NCBI RefSeq assembly: GCF_000379525.1
Contig: NZ_KB902553.1
Coordinates: forward strand, 66,367 to 130,366
Length of the DNA stretch: 64,000 nt
Reading direction: 5' to 3'
Source: Lamprocystis purpurea DSM 4197
Lineage (GTDB): Bacteria > Pseudomonadota > Gammaproteobacteria > Chromatiales > Chromatiaceae
Below are positions 45,890 to 54,654 of this stretch, piece after piece (the stretch's first letter is position 1; every line of letters starts with the position of its first letter). The notes beneath the pieces were generated by a model that worked only from the letters and a program-made list of their open reading frames with translations, searched no databases and had not been told where the DNA came from. The translations under genes and the position numbers were made by a program.

Positions 45890-48800
45890 GTGCTTGGAAC
45901 CGTTCGTGACGCCTGCAAAATCCATCCGATGGTCTACGACTACCGGATGACGGAGGCGATCGAAAACCTCTCGGACCTGATCGGCGGGGCCGGGGACGGG
46001 GCCGAGTTCTTCGCCAGGAACTACGTGACCCAGGGCATGGACACCCTGTTCCGCGAGGGTTTGCTGCGGCTCGCCGGCCGGTCCGACCAGGCCGCTTTCG
46101 AGTTGGCCCAGGCCATGGGCGGCGGTAAGACGCATCTCATGGTGGCGCTGGGGTTGCTGGCCAAACATCCGCACCTGCGCCCTGTCGTGTTACCCGCCGA
46201 GCTTGCCGAGCGCTTGGACTTCGGCCCCGCCCGCATTGCCGCCTTCAACGGCCGCAACGACCCCGAGCACTACATCTGGGGCGAGATCGCCGAGCAGTTG
46301 GGCGAGGCCGATTTGATACGCCCCTACTGGATTGACGGCCCCCGCGGAATCGACGAGAAGAAGTGGCTTACGATCATCGGCGACGCGCCGACCCTGATCC
46401 TGCTCGACGAGCTGCCGCCCTATTTGCTCAACGCCGACACTCGCCCGGTCGGCAAGGGGTCCCTGGCCGATCTGGTGACCTACAGCATCAGCAACCTGCT
46501 GACCGCGGCGATCAAGTTGCCGCGTTGTTGCGTCGTCATCGCCAATCTGTCGGGCAGTTACGAGGCCCAGACCAAGGATTTGGCGCGGATTATGTCCAAC
46601 CTCCAGCAGGAGTCCCGGCGCCAGGCCCAGACCATCACCCCGGTCCAACTCGCCGGCAATGAGATCTACCAGATCCTCAAGAAGCGCCTGTTCACCGAGT
46701 TGCCCGGGGATGCCTTGGTCGAATCGGTCGGGGAGGCATTCGCCGAACAGGTCAAGGCCGCCGAGGATGGCGGCTACATTGCCGCTCGGGCCATGGAGCA
46801 GGTCGCCCTGGAGGTCCGCGAGACCTACCCCTTTCACCCCTCATTTAAAAACCTGGTGGCCCTGTTCAAGGAGAACGAGGGCTTTCGCCAGACCCGCGGT
46901 CTCATGCAGTTCACCGCCCGGCTGTTGCGCAGCGTCTGGAACCGGGAGGCCAACGACGTTTTCCTGATTGGCACCCAGCACCTGGATCTCAACGACCCGC
47001 AGGTCCGCGACGAGATCCAGCGGGTGAACCCGGCGCTCCTGCCCGCGGTGGTCAACGACATCGCAGACCTAGGCAATGCCCGTGCCGAGGAGATCGACGG
47101 CGATCTGGGCAGCGACGCCGCCACCCAGGTGGCCAAGTTGATCCTTTCGGCGTCCCTGTCCCGCGCCGTCGGTGCTCACACCGGCCTGACCCAGGCCGAG
47201 ATCATCGAATACCTGGCGGCCCCCTACCGCAAGGCCGATGAATTCCTGGCCGGCCTGGAACGTCTGCGCGACCGCGCCTGGTATCTGCATCGGGAGGGGG
47301 AAGGCTTCTACTTCAAGGAGACCGAAAATCTGGGGCGACGCATTGAGCGCGACGCCAAGCAAATCCCGTTACCCAAACTGGAGCAAGCACTGATCAACCG
47401 CCTCACCGGGCTGTTTCAGGCCCAGAGCAAGTCCAGGGCGGCCTACCAGGAAGTCCAGATCATGCCGCGCCTGGATGATGTGAAGCTCTCGGGCCCGCGC
47501 ATCCTGCTGGTGGTGCAGCCGGATGGGCGGACCCCGCCCGAACAGATCCGCAACTTCTTCGAGTTCCAGCAGGAAAAGAACAACGTGCTGATCCTGTCCG
47601 GACACGACAGCCACCTCGCCAACGAGGTGGAGGCGCGGCTGCGGGAACTCTATGCGGTGGAGGCGATCTTCAAGCCGCTCAAAGCGGGCGACACCTTGTT
47701 CGAGGAGGCCCGCGACAAGCTCGAAGAGTTGTCCGAGCGCTTCACCAAGGCCGTCTCCGGCGCCTACAACCGGTTGTTCTTCCCCGGCGGTACCGGCGAA
47801 CTGGTCATGGCCACCATCGACAACGGCCTGAGCTTCGGCGCGGGCGAACATGCCGCCGAGGCCCAGATCGAAAAACTCCTGGCCAGCGGACGCTGCGACA
47901 ACAAGCTTGCTCTGGATATGCCGGACGCCTTGCCCGCCTACTGGGCCATGGCCGAGACCTACCTGTGGTCTGCCAAGGACCGCCGTGTCCCCTGGCGCGA
48001 CCTGGTCATGCGCGCCAAGACCGACCCGACGTGGCCCTGGATGCCAGGCGCACGTGGGCTGGAGCAACTCCGCGATGAGGCCCTCAAGCAAGGGCGCTGG
48101 CGCCAGACGCCGGAGGGGCACATCGAGAAGGGGCCCTTCCCCGCCGAGAAGACCTCGGTCAACATCACCCCCCAGGGCACCAATCGCGAGACCGGGGAGA
48201 CCACCCTCTCGCTCACGCCCCGCAACGCCGGTGACAGCCCCCGCGTCTATGTCGCCAAGACCGCCGCGGTGTCGGTTGAGGACCACCAGGTCCAAGACCT
48301 GGAAGACTATCGCACCCCCGAAGCGACTCTCTACTTCATCGCGGTGGACAGCGCCGGCAAGTACCACGTGGGCGAGCCGACCCGCTGGACTGCGGACCTG
48401 ACCGTCCGCCACGAAGTGCTCAACATCGCCGACTCGCGCAAGGTCGAACTCCGCTGCACCCCCGCCGCCGAGATGCGCTACACCCTGGACGGCACCAATC
48501 CCAAAGAGGGGACGGTTTACACGGACCCTTTCCAGGTGCCGGCCAAGGGCTGCACCATCCTCATTGCGGCCAAGGCCGGCGAGGTGGAGAAGTCCGCTAA
48601 GGTTCTGATCCCGTCCGCTGGTGACTACCGGGTCATCATTGATGAGCACCAACCGGCACGGCTTGACGGTATTAAGCGAGTGTCGATCGACACCACCGAC
48701 CGTACATTCGCGTTCATTCAACGCTTCAGGGATCGTCCTGATACCCTGTTGTGGGGGGTCCAGATGATCCTGGGCGAGGGCGAAAACGCGGTTCAGATCC

Positions 48801-48997
48801 GCTTCAATGAGCGCCGCCTCACGGCGGCCGCGATCGAGACCGCCATCCGCGGCATCCGCGCCGCTATGGGGGACGAGCAGGCCGCGGTTCAGATCATCGT
48901 CAAGGGCGGCGTAAGCTTCGGCGACGGGTTCGCGTTGAGGGAGTTCGCCGAGATCGCGGGTATCGAACTCAAGTCCGGCGATGTCAGTCAGGATTAG
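45890..48997 (+). CDS. DUF499 AAA-type ATPase of an anti-phage module
   Basis: A 1035-residue ATPase of the DUF499 (COG1483) family. The phosphate loop is QAMGGGKTH at 74-82 and Walker B is LILLDELPPYL, with D173/E174. The C-terminus has a chitobiase-like beta domain (RCTPAAEMRYTLDGTNPKEG). The GTG start at 45890 is chosen because AAGGAG lies 6 bp upstream; an ATG 48 bases earlier lacks such a site. In defence islands this family associates with DUF1156 methylases and helicases, as here. Its role (translocation, sensing or assembly) is not established. A decayed paralogue lies at 43638. Confidence 0.9.
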   Translation: MLGTVRDACKIHPMVYDYRMTEAIENLSDLIGGAGDGAEFFARNYVTQGMDTLFREGLLRLAGRSDQAAFELAQAMGGGKTHLMVALGLLAKHPHLRPVVLPAELAERLDFGPARIAAFNGRNDPEHYIWGEIAEQLGEADLIRPYWIDGPRGIDEKKWLTIIGDAPTLILLDELPPYLLNADTRPVGKGSLADLVTYSISNLLTAAIKLPRCCVVIANLSGSYEAQTKDLARIMSNLQQESRRQAQTITPVQLAGNEIYQILKKRLFTELPGDALVESVGEAFAEQVKAAEDGGYIAARAMEQVALEVRETYPFHPSFKNLVALFKENEGFRQTRGLMQFTARLLRSVWNREANDVFLIGTQHLDLNDPQVRDEIQRVNPALLPAVVNDIADLGNARAEEIDGDLGSDAATQVAKLILSASLSRAVGAHTGLTQAEIIEYLAAPYRKADEFLAGLERLRDRAWYLHREGEGFYFKETENLGRRIERDAKQIPLPKLEQALINRLTGLFQAQSKSRAAYQEVQIMPRLDDVKLSGPRILLVVQPDGRTPPEQIRNFFEFQQEKNNVLILSGHDSHLANEVEARLRELYAVEAIFKPLKAGDTLFEEARDKLEELSERFTKAVSGAYNRLFFPGGTGELVMATIDNGLSFGAGEHAAEAQIEKLLASGRCDNKLALDMPDALPAYWAMAETYLWSAKDRRVPWRDLVMRAKTDPTWPWMPGARGLEQLRDEALKQGRWRQTPEGHIEKGPFPAEKTSVNITPQGTNRETGETTLSLTPRNAGDSPRVYVAKTAAVSVEDHQVQDLEDYRTPEATLYFIAVDSAGKYHVGEPTRWTADLTVRHEVLNIADSRKVELRCTPAAEMRYTLDGTNPKEGTVYTDPFQVPAKGCTILIAAKAGEVEKSAKVLIPSAGDYRVIIDEHQPARLDGIKRVSIDTTDRTFAFIQRFRDRPDTLLWGVQMILGEGENAVQIRFNERRLTAAAIETAIRGIRAAMGDEQAAVQIIVKGGVSFGDGFALREFAEIAGIELKSGDVSQD

Positions 48998-49042
48998 TAC
49001 GGGGAGGGACCCAGACACAGAGGCACGCAGAGCAGGAAACCC

Positions 49043-49170
49043 TGTAGGGTGGATAAGGCGCGCGGTACGATGCTGCGGGTTCGGCACGGTGGCCGGTCGC
49101 GCCGCATCCACCACCCGCGGTGGTCGCGGCTGGTGTGATGGTGGATGCGCCGCGCTGATTCACCCTACCG
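49043..49170. repeat. GTAGGGTGGAT/ATCCACC palindrome between DUF499 and DUF3780 genes
   Basis: CTGTAGGGTGGATAAGGCGC opens and GGTGGATGCGCCGCGCTGAT then TCACCCTAC closes the repeat, with a further inverted CATCCACCACCCGC inside. A related half occurs at 10430-10490. An open frame in phase with the DUF3780 gene runs across it, but this does not look like coding sequence. Confidence 0.6.
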
Positions 49171-49199
49171 TCTTCGGACTTGCCTCAGAGAATAGCCGA

Positions 49200-49805
49200 G
49201 TGATTCAGAAAGCCGACCCGCGCGAGCGCCCCGCCTACGCCCACCGCACCCTGGGCTTCGGCGTCCCCGCGACCTCCGACCCCCATCACTTCCTGGTCCA
49301 GATCCCGCGCGGCAATGCGGCGCCCGTGCTGATCTGCGAGCACCTGGGGATGGGCTCCGAGACCGTCCGGGAGCAGGTCATCGACCGCGTGCTGCTCCCG
49401 CGGCACCGTTGGACGGCCATCCGCGCAGAGGTGCAGCGGGCCTTCAACGCCAGACTCAAGGAGCACGACCTGGCCACCGGGACCTGGAAGGTTGGGGACA
49501 ACCCCGTGGACCGACTGCTCGGGAAAGAGTTATGCGTACTGGCCTGGGCCTGCGAGCGCCTGGACCCCGAGAAGATCGGCAGCGCCGTGCGCAACTGGCT
49601 GGCGCTGCGACCCGAGGAGCGCTGGTGGCTGTTCGGGATGACGGCGATGACCGCTGGCGGAATCGGTGATGCCGATCAGGGCTGGCGGGTCGCGCTGCGC
49701 TATGCCTTGGGCGACACCGCTCAGAACGAGCCGCTCAAGCCCCGGACCCTGGTCGGGAAGGCGGGGCTCGGGGGGCAGGGCACGCTGCCCCTGTTCGATG
49801 ACTGA
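49200..49805 (+). CDS. DUF3780 protein of the anti-phage module
   Basis: A 201-residue protein that I recognise as DUF3780 from GFGVPATSDPHHFLVQIPRG and LLGKELCVLAWACERLD with LRPEERWWLFGMTA. From memory this family is found next to DUF499 and DUF1156 genes and is named as anti-phage-associated; its biochemical role is unknown. The GTG at 49200 is chosen because upstream in-frame sequence is a palindromic repeat; the ribosome site is weak. It forms the second gene of the module. Confidence 0.83.
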   Translation: MIQKADPRERPAYAHRTLGFGVPATSDPHHFLVQIPRGNAAPVLICEHLGMGSETVREQVIDRVLLPRHRWTAIRAEVQRAFNARLKEHDLATGTWKVGDNPVDRLLGKELCVLAWACERLDPEKIGSAVRNWLALRPEERWWLFGMTAMTAGGIGDADQGWRVALRYALGDTAQNEPLKPRTLVGKAGLGGQGTLPLFDD

Positions 49806-49820
49806 GACGACAATCCCCGA

Positions 49821-49903
49821 ATGATGGCCTTCGTACCTGACATCCAGTAGGGGCGGGTTTGAAACCCGCCCCTACGTCCGGTTATCACGTCCGACGGCGA
49901 TAT
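49821..49903. repeat. Family C palindrome, copy near hicB
   Basis: Centred on GTAGGGGCGGGTTTGAAACC with its inverse, right end GTCCGGTTATCACGTCCGAC. It fills the gap between the convergent DUF3780 and hicB genes and touches the hicB stop codon, so it may serve as a shared terminator. Confidence 0.7.
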
Positions 49904-50334
49904 CAAGCTGCCTCTATAACCTGGATCGCGAGGCGCCTGTCCAACAGCGCGAGCGCCGTTTCGATCTGTTCGATGCGACTGTGGTGGCGAAAGGACAGCA
50001 GATGATCTACCAGCGTCGGCGTGATATTGAGCTTTCGAGCGAGGTCCGCCTTACCCATGCCCGCGGCGATGAGCGCGTTGTGGAGCGCGACCTTGCCCGC
50101 GACGACCACCGGCAGGACCACCACTGGCTGATGCTCAGCCGGCGCCGAGGGTTCGGGGATGCGTTCACGCCGTTCGACGAAGACCGCAAACGCCGTGGTC
50201 AGGGCATCGACCGCATTCAGCAGCGCCTCGGCCTCATCGTCACCCACCGTATGGGCGAATGGAATGTCGACAAAGCCCGCAAGCACCGCGCCGCTTTCGT
50301 TGTCTCGTTCCAGGGTTGCCGGGTAGCACAACAT
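49903..50334 (-). CDS. hicB: HicB-type antitoxin, copy B
   Basis: A 143-residue antitoxin of the HicAB pair. HicB-fold residues TLERDNESGAVLAGFVDIPF come first and a helix-turn-helix (AGMGKADLARKLNITPTLVD) at the C-terminus provides DNA binding. It follows hicA after 12 bp, the usual toxin-first order of HicAB loci. It lies antisense to and between the DUF3780 and DUF1156 genes, an inserted addiction pair. Copy A at 44212 lacks its toxin. Confidence 0.9.
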   Translation of the reverse strand: MLCYPATLERDNESGAVLAGFVDIPFAHTVGDDEAEALLNAVDALTTAFAVFVERRERIPEPSAPAEHQPVVVLPVVVAGKVALHNALIAAGMGKADLARKLNITPTLVDHLLSFRHHSRIEQIETALALLDRRLAIQVIEAA

Positions 50335-50346
50335 CAGGGATCTCCT

Positions 50347-50526
50347 TCAATCCAAATCTAAGTCTTTCTTGATTGCCTTCACGAGGGAATTGGGAATCTC
50401 CTTTGATCCGTGGAACGGAAACACAGAATGTCTGCCGTTCAATTCCACGTGCAAGTGGCTGCCGTTACCGGGACGGAATCTTGCCCCCTGCGCTGCCAGC
50501 CACCGTTTGAATTCGCTGTATTTCAT
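50347..50526 (-). CDS. hicA: HicA-type mRNA interferase toxin
   Basis: A 59-residue dsRBD-fold toxin: MKYSEFKRWLAAQGARFRPG, then GSHLHVEL with the catalytic H24, and VFPFHGSKEIPNSLVKAIKK. HicA cleaves mRNA without ribosomes. ATG 50526 gives the family N-terminus; the frame upstream runs into mobile element E5. The nearest good promoter (50993-51038) is about 470 bp away because two mobile palindromes have inserted between. Confidence 0.9.
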   Translation of the reverse strand: MKYSEFKRWLAAQGARFRPGNGSHLHVELNGRHSVFPFHGSKEIPNSLVKAIKKDLDLD

Positions 50527-50571
50527 CGCCAACCGCACGGCTGTTACACTGAAGGTGCGCACTCCGGGACA

Positions 50572-50711
50572 CTCTGCATGGCCTCGATCAAGATTCCGGC
50601 CACTTGGGCTCGCCGGGTGCGTAGTCAGGCCATCCTGGCCTGACACCGTCAGGGCTGGAAGCCCTGACTACGCACGCCGCTGGCCGGGATTACGATCAAG
50701 GCCCTCTGCAT
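50572..50711. mobile_element. GGCC-ended mobile palindrome E5 with 8-bp target duplication
   Basis: The element 50580-50703 (124 bp, core type A) lies between perfect copies of CTCTGCAT at 50572-50579 and 50704-50711, about 50 bp upstream of hicA. The left end is GGCCTCGATCAAGATTCCGG; from the right GGCCTTGATCGTAATCCCGG. Confidence 0.92.
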
Positions 50712-50737
50712 CGTCTTGCGCAGTCGTTCATTGGGTT

Positions 50738-50888
50738 GCGGCGAGGGCCTTGGTCATAAACCCAGCCACCGCGCGATCGGCACGGTCGTCGGTCCGCACA
50801 GCGGACCCTACAGGTTGCGGTGTTACCGTAGGGTCCGCTGTGCGGACCGTCCGCGGCCGGCCGGAACGATGGTCAAGGCCGCGGCGGG
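50738..50888. mobile_element. GGCC-ended mobile palindrome E6 with near-perfect target duplication
   Basis: The element 50746-50880 (135 bp, core type B, reverse orientation to E4) is flanked by GCGGCGAG (50738-50745) and GCGGCGGG (50881-50888), matching at 7 of 8 bases. It lies 35 bp from E5, the two cores being different. Confidence 0.88.
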
Positions 50889-50901
50889 GCATCGAGGCGG
50901 C

Positions 50902-50985
50902 TCAGGCCGCGGCGCCGACGCGCAACGCCCGTCCCGGCAAGTCGCGCTCGTCGGGCATGGCGGCGGGTCCTTGGGTTGTCCGCAT
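50902..50985 (-). CDS. Possible leader peptide or truncated gene ahead of hicA
   Basis: An ATG at 50985 has an ideal GGGAGG ribosome site 7 bp upstream and a promoter-like pair before it, yet the frame stops after 27 codons (MRTTQGPAAMPDERDLPGRA and a short tail). It may be the start of a gene truncated by element E6, or a leader. The product is not recognised. Confidence 0.35.
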   Translation of the reverse strand: MRTTQGPAAMPDERDLPGRALRVGAAA

Positions 50986-50992
50986 GGTGTTT

Positions 50993-51038
50993 CCTCCCGC
51001 TTGATCCGATACTAGCAGTTGCCTAAAGACATTGTCAC
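50993..51038 (-). promoter_or_regulatory. Putative hic promoter and ribosome site, copy B
   Basis: Minus-strand GTGACA (51038-51033), an 18-bp spacer, TAGTAT (51014-51009) and GGGAGG (50998-50993). The sequence from 50988 to about 51061 is shared almost base for base with copy A (44679-44752), which supports a functional element. Target genes would be the 27-codon frame and, through the inserted elements, hicA-hicB. Confidence 0.45.
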
Positions 51039-51062
51039 CACGGATACCCGAGACCAGCGGAA

Positions 51063-51376
51063 TGCAAGAACCCCTTCAGGCATCAGCGCCCCGCGAGCCT
51101 ACTCCCGACCTGGTCGCCCCCAGTCTTCGACCCTTCGCCCTCAAAGACGCCCCGGCCGTGATCGAGGCGGTGTTTCCGGCGCAGAAGGTCTCGTTTGAGG
51201 CGCAGCGCGAGCGCAAGGCTGGGGCGGGGCAGACGTTGACGGTGCTGGGTGCTTATTGGAAGGGCCGCAACCCGCTGATTCCGGTGCGGGCCATCGTACT
51301 GGGCAGCCTGCTGCCGCAGACCGATGATCCCGAGCAAGACCCGGAGGGCTTCGAGAAGCACGGAGACAGGGAATAA
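51063..51376 (+). pseudogene. Truncated N-terminus of a DUF1156 methyltransferase gene
   Basis: The frame contains DAPAVIEAVFPAQKVSFEAQ and RKAGAGQTLTVLGAYWKGRN, closely matching residues 24-65 of the intact methyltransferase that follows, then PQTDDPEQDPEGFEK. It breaks at the start of hairpin H3 (HGDRE and stop). It is a partial tandem duplicate left by recombination; residues before the match are unrelated to the intact gene's N-terminus. Confidence 0.85.
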
Positions 51377-51570
51377 AGAATGCTCTCACAAAGACACAAA
51401 GACACAAAGAAGAGAAGCCTAGGGAATTATCTCGGGGGCTGCTGAAGTGGTCGCTTTGCCAGGATCATTATTGAATAGCGTTTTAGCTTTCCATGATCTG
51501 CTCCGCTTCTTTTCTTCTTCGTGTCTTTGTGTCTTTGTGAGAGAATCTTCTTCTCCGCGCCCCAGTGAGA
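51376..51570. repeat. CACAAAG hairpin H3 upstream of the DUF1156 gene
   Basis: CTCTCACAAAGACACAAAGA from 51382 faces CTTCTTCGTGTCTTTGTGTC near 51512-51547. The loop (51420-51510) is longer than in the other copies and holds TTTGCCAGGATCATTATTGA, not found elsewhere in the window. Confidence 0.75.
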
Positions 51571-51589
51571 GCTACTCAGGAATTGCAGA

Positions 51590-54500
51590 ATGACGGTTGA
51601 TGTAATGAGCGCCGCGGCCGGTGGGCAATGCAGAGTCCAGCCCTTTGCCTTGCGCGACGCCCCGGCCCTGATCGAGGCGGTGTTTCCGGCGCAGAAGGTC
51701 TCGTTCGAGGCGCAGCGCGAGCGTAAGGCGGGGGCAGGGCAGACGCTGACGGCGCTGGGTTCTTATTGGAAGGGCCGCAAACCGCTGATCCTGGTGCGGG
51801 CCATCGTGCTGGGAAGCCTTTTGCCGCAGACCGATGATCCCGAACAGGACCTGGAAGTTTTTGAAAAACTGATGGCCTTCGACGAGGGCGGACTGGCGCG
51901 GCGGGAGCCGAAGATCAGTCCGGCCGATATCGCTGAACGGGTCGCGCTGAATGACCCCTGGAACTACTTCACTGCTTCATTCAAGGGAAATACGCTCGAT
52001 AAACAAGAGATCGCGGACGCCCGGTTCCCGCTTGAGTTGGACCTCTTCCCGGGGCTCAACATCCGCTGGCGGCGGGATGTCGATGAGGCTGACAAACGCG
52101 ACCTGTTGGCCAAAGCCCTGGGGACCTGGCCCACCTACGAGGAGCGCGCTGGGCTGTGCAAGCGCCCGGAGGAGTTGGATCAGGCCGCACTCTATGCCCC
52201 GATCTGGCCGGCGGTGAATGCCCACCTTGGGTATCTGGGCATCAATGCACATTCACATCAGGAATTGGTCGAGCAATTGGGTATCCTGCGCTACGGTCAC
52301 CGGCCGCGGGTCGGGGATACCTTCTGCGGTGGCGGCTCAATCCCATTCGAGGCGGCGCGGCTGGGCTGTGATGTCTATGCGTCGGATCTGAACCCCATCG
52401 CATGCATGTTGACCTGGGGGGCGCTCAACATCATCGGCGCCGCGCCGGACAAGCGTGCCGAGATTGAGCGGGCGCAGCGCGAGGTGGCCGAGGCGGTGGA
52501 TCGGGAGATCACGGCGCTTGGCATCGAGCACGACAGCAGTGGCAACCGCGCCAAGGCGTATCTCTATTGCCTGGAAGGGTTGGACACAGAAACCGGCTGG
52601 CGTGTGCCGATGGCGCCAAGCTGGGTCATCTCCAAGACGCGCAACGTGATTGCAAAGCTCGTCCCGAACCATCCGAGTAAGCGCTTTGATATTCAAGTTG
52701 TTACCGGCGCCTCCGTTGCCGATATGAACGCCGCTGAGCGGGGTACAACGCGCGATGGCAATCTAGTCTACGAACTTGATGAAAAGACTTTTCGTACGCC
52801 GATCAAGACTCTGCGCGGAGACTATCGCGATGCCACAGGTAATTTGACAAACAGTCTCCGTCGCTGGGAAAAGCAAGATTTCAAACCGCACCCCACAGAT
52901 ATTTTTCAGGAACGACTTTACTGTATTCAGTGGATTCGTCGCGAGTCACTTGATCAGTCTCATAAGGAATCTTTTTTTGCGTCCGTGACCGAGGAAGATT
53001 TGGAGCGAGAGCGGCAGGTTGAGAAGATCGTTTCCAATAGTTTCGCCCGTTGGCAGGAGCAGGGGCTGGTGCCAGATATGGCCATTGAAATTGGTGGGCC
53101 ACCTCGGTATCAGGGACGTGAGCTTTTGGTGGCAAGGGGTTGGGTTTACTGGCATCATTTATTTAATCCACGGGCACTTATGTTGGCTTCTCTTCTTTCG
53201 CGAGAAGCACGACAGAATCCCTTTCTTGTTTCCATGCTCTGTGACGGATGTGATCGCTTATCCAGATTAGTTCGCTGGGACCCAAGAAATGCAGCGTCGC
53301 GACGTGACCCGACATGCCAAAGTACTTTTTATAATCAGGCGCTTAATACGCTTGATAACTATGGTGGCCGTGCTTTTATCTATTTAGCAGGCTCCATTTT
53401 ATCCGTCTATCCTAACGAAAAAATAGCAACTCAAGGAATCGTTGATACTCGATCAGCAAGTAACACAGAAAGAAATTGCGATATTTTCATTACAGACCCG
53501 CCCTACGGCGACGCGGTGATGTATCATGAAATCACCGAGTTTTTCATCGCCTGGCTGCGCAAGAGTCCCCCGCCGCCATTCGACCAATGGACCTGGGACT
53601 CCCGCCGCGATCTCGCCATCAAGGGCTCCGGCGACGACTTCCGCCGCGGCATGGTGGACGCCTACCGCGCTATGACCAATCACATGCCCGACAACGGCAT
53701 GCAGTGCGTGATGTTCACCCACCAGGACTCCGGCGTCTGGTCCGATATGGTGAGTATCTTCTGGGCCTCAGGTTTGCAGGTGGTCGGCGCCTGGTATATC
53801 GCGACCGAAACAACTTCCGAACTCAAGAAGGGCGGCTTCGTGCAGGGCACCGTGATCCTGATGCTGCGCAAGCGCCCGGCCGGCGACCGCCCCGGCTTCA
53901 AACAACGCATCCTTCCCGAGGTTAAACGGGAGGTCGATGCCCAGATCAAGCAGATGATGCACCTGAACACCGAGACCCAGACCAAGATGGGTGCCCCGGT
54001 GTTCAACGATTCCGACCTGCAGATGGCCGGATACGCGGCGGCGCTCAAGGTGCTGACCGGCTACACCAGCATCGGCGGCGAGGACGTGACCACCTTTGCC
54101 TTGCGCCCGCGACGCAAGGGCGAAACCACCGTGGTGGACGAGATCGTCGAGCAGGCGGCCGAGACCGCCAACAGCCTCCTGGTCCCGGAGGGCCTCGACC
54201 GTGAGACCTGGGCGGCTGTCGGCGGGATACAGCGCTTCTACCTGCGGATGCTGGACATGGAGACCACCGGGGCGGCGAAGCTCGACAACTACCAGAACTT
54301 CGCCAAGGCGTTCCGCGTCGGCGACTATGCCGCGGTGATGGCCAGCATCAAGCCCAACGCGGCGCGGCTCAAGTCCATCACCGAGTTCCAATCCCGAGAC
54401 CTGACCGACCGCACCGAGCTCGGCCCGACCTCACTGGGTGCTCTGATCGTCGCCATTCAGGAATTCCTGGCGGAGAAGGACCCGGCGGTCGTCATGGCGA

Positions 54501-54649
54501 ACCTGCGCGACGCCCTGGTGGATTATCTCGACAAGCGCCCGGTGCTGACGGACATGGCCGACTTCATCGCCGCCAAGGCCCGCGGCCCCGAGATCCGCCG
54601 CGCCGCTGAGGCCATCGCCGGCCGCATCCGCAACCAGCGGCTACAATGA
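51590..54649 (+). CDS. DUF1156 DNA methyltransferase (adenine-specific type)
   Basis: A 1019-residue DNA methylase of COG1743 type. The N-terminal DUF1156 part is ALIEAVFPAQKVSFEAQRER with YWKGRKPLILVRAIVLGSLL. SAM motif I is DTFCGGGSIPFEAARLG (D243) and the catalytic motif is DPPYGDAVMYHE (D636). The order motif I, long insert, DPPY resembles alpha-class enzymes, where the insert recognises the target. That insert (about 52690-53490) is strikingly AT-rich (roughly 40-47 per cent GC in sampled lines against about 65 nearby), pointing to exchange of the recognition region. It probably marks self DNA for the module. Confidence 0.92.
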   Translation: MTVDVMSAAAGGQCRVQPFALRDAPALIEAVFPAQKVSFEAQRERKAGAGQTLTALGSYWKGRKPLILVRAIVLGSLLPQTDDPEQDLEVFEKLMAFDEGGLARREPKISPADIAERVALNDPWNYFTASFKGNTLDKQEIADARFPLELDLFPGLNIRWRRDVDEADKRDLLAKALGTWPTYEERAGLCKRPEELDQAALYAPIWPAVNAHLGYLGINAHSHQELVEQLGILRYGHRPRVGDTFCGGGSIPFEAARLGCDVYASDLNPIACMLTWGALNIIGAAPDKRAEIERAQREVAEAVDREITALGIEHDSSGNRAKAYLYCLEGLDTETGWRVPMAPSWVISKTRNVIAKLVPNHPSKRFDIQVVTGASVADMNAAERGTTRDGNLVYELDEKTFRTPIKTLRGDYRDATGNLTNSLRRWEKQDFKPHPTDIFQERLYCIQWIRRESLDQSHKESFFASVTEEDLERERQVEKIVSNSFARWQEQGLVPDMAIEIGGPPRYQGRELLVARGWVYWHHLFNPRALMLASLLSREARQNPFLVSMLCDGCDRLSRLVRWDPRNAASRRDPTCQSTFYNQALNTLDNYGGRAFIYLAGSILSVYPNEKIATQGIVDTRSASNTERNCDIFITDPPYGDAVMYHEITEFFIAWLRKSPPPPFDQWTWDSRRDLAIKGSGDDFRRGMVDAYRAMTNHMPDNGMQCVMFTHQDSGVWSDMVSIFWASGLQVVGAWYIATETTSELKKGGFVQGTVILMLRKRPAGDRPGFKQRILPEVKREVDAQIKQMMHLNTETQTKMGAPVFNDSDLQMAGYAAALKVLTGYTSIGGEDVTTFALRPRRKGETTVVDEIVEQAAETANSLLVPEGLDRETWAAVGGIQRFYLRMLDMETTGAAKLDNYQNFAKAFRVGDYAAVMASIKPNAARLKSITEFQSRDLTDRTELGPTSLGALIVAIQEFLAEKDPAVVMANLRDALVDYLDKRPVLTDMADFIAAKARGPEIRRAAEAIAGRIRNQRLQ

Positions 54650-54654
54650 GCCTT

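Noticed and set aside
48981..49199. N-terminal 73-codon extension of the DUF3780 protein
   Set aside because: The sequence overlaps the palindromic repeat 49043-49170 and has no similarity to the family N-terminus; a GTG start at 49200 fits better.
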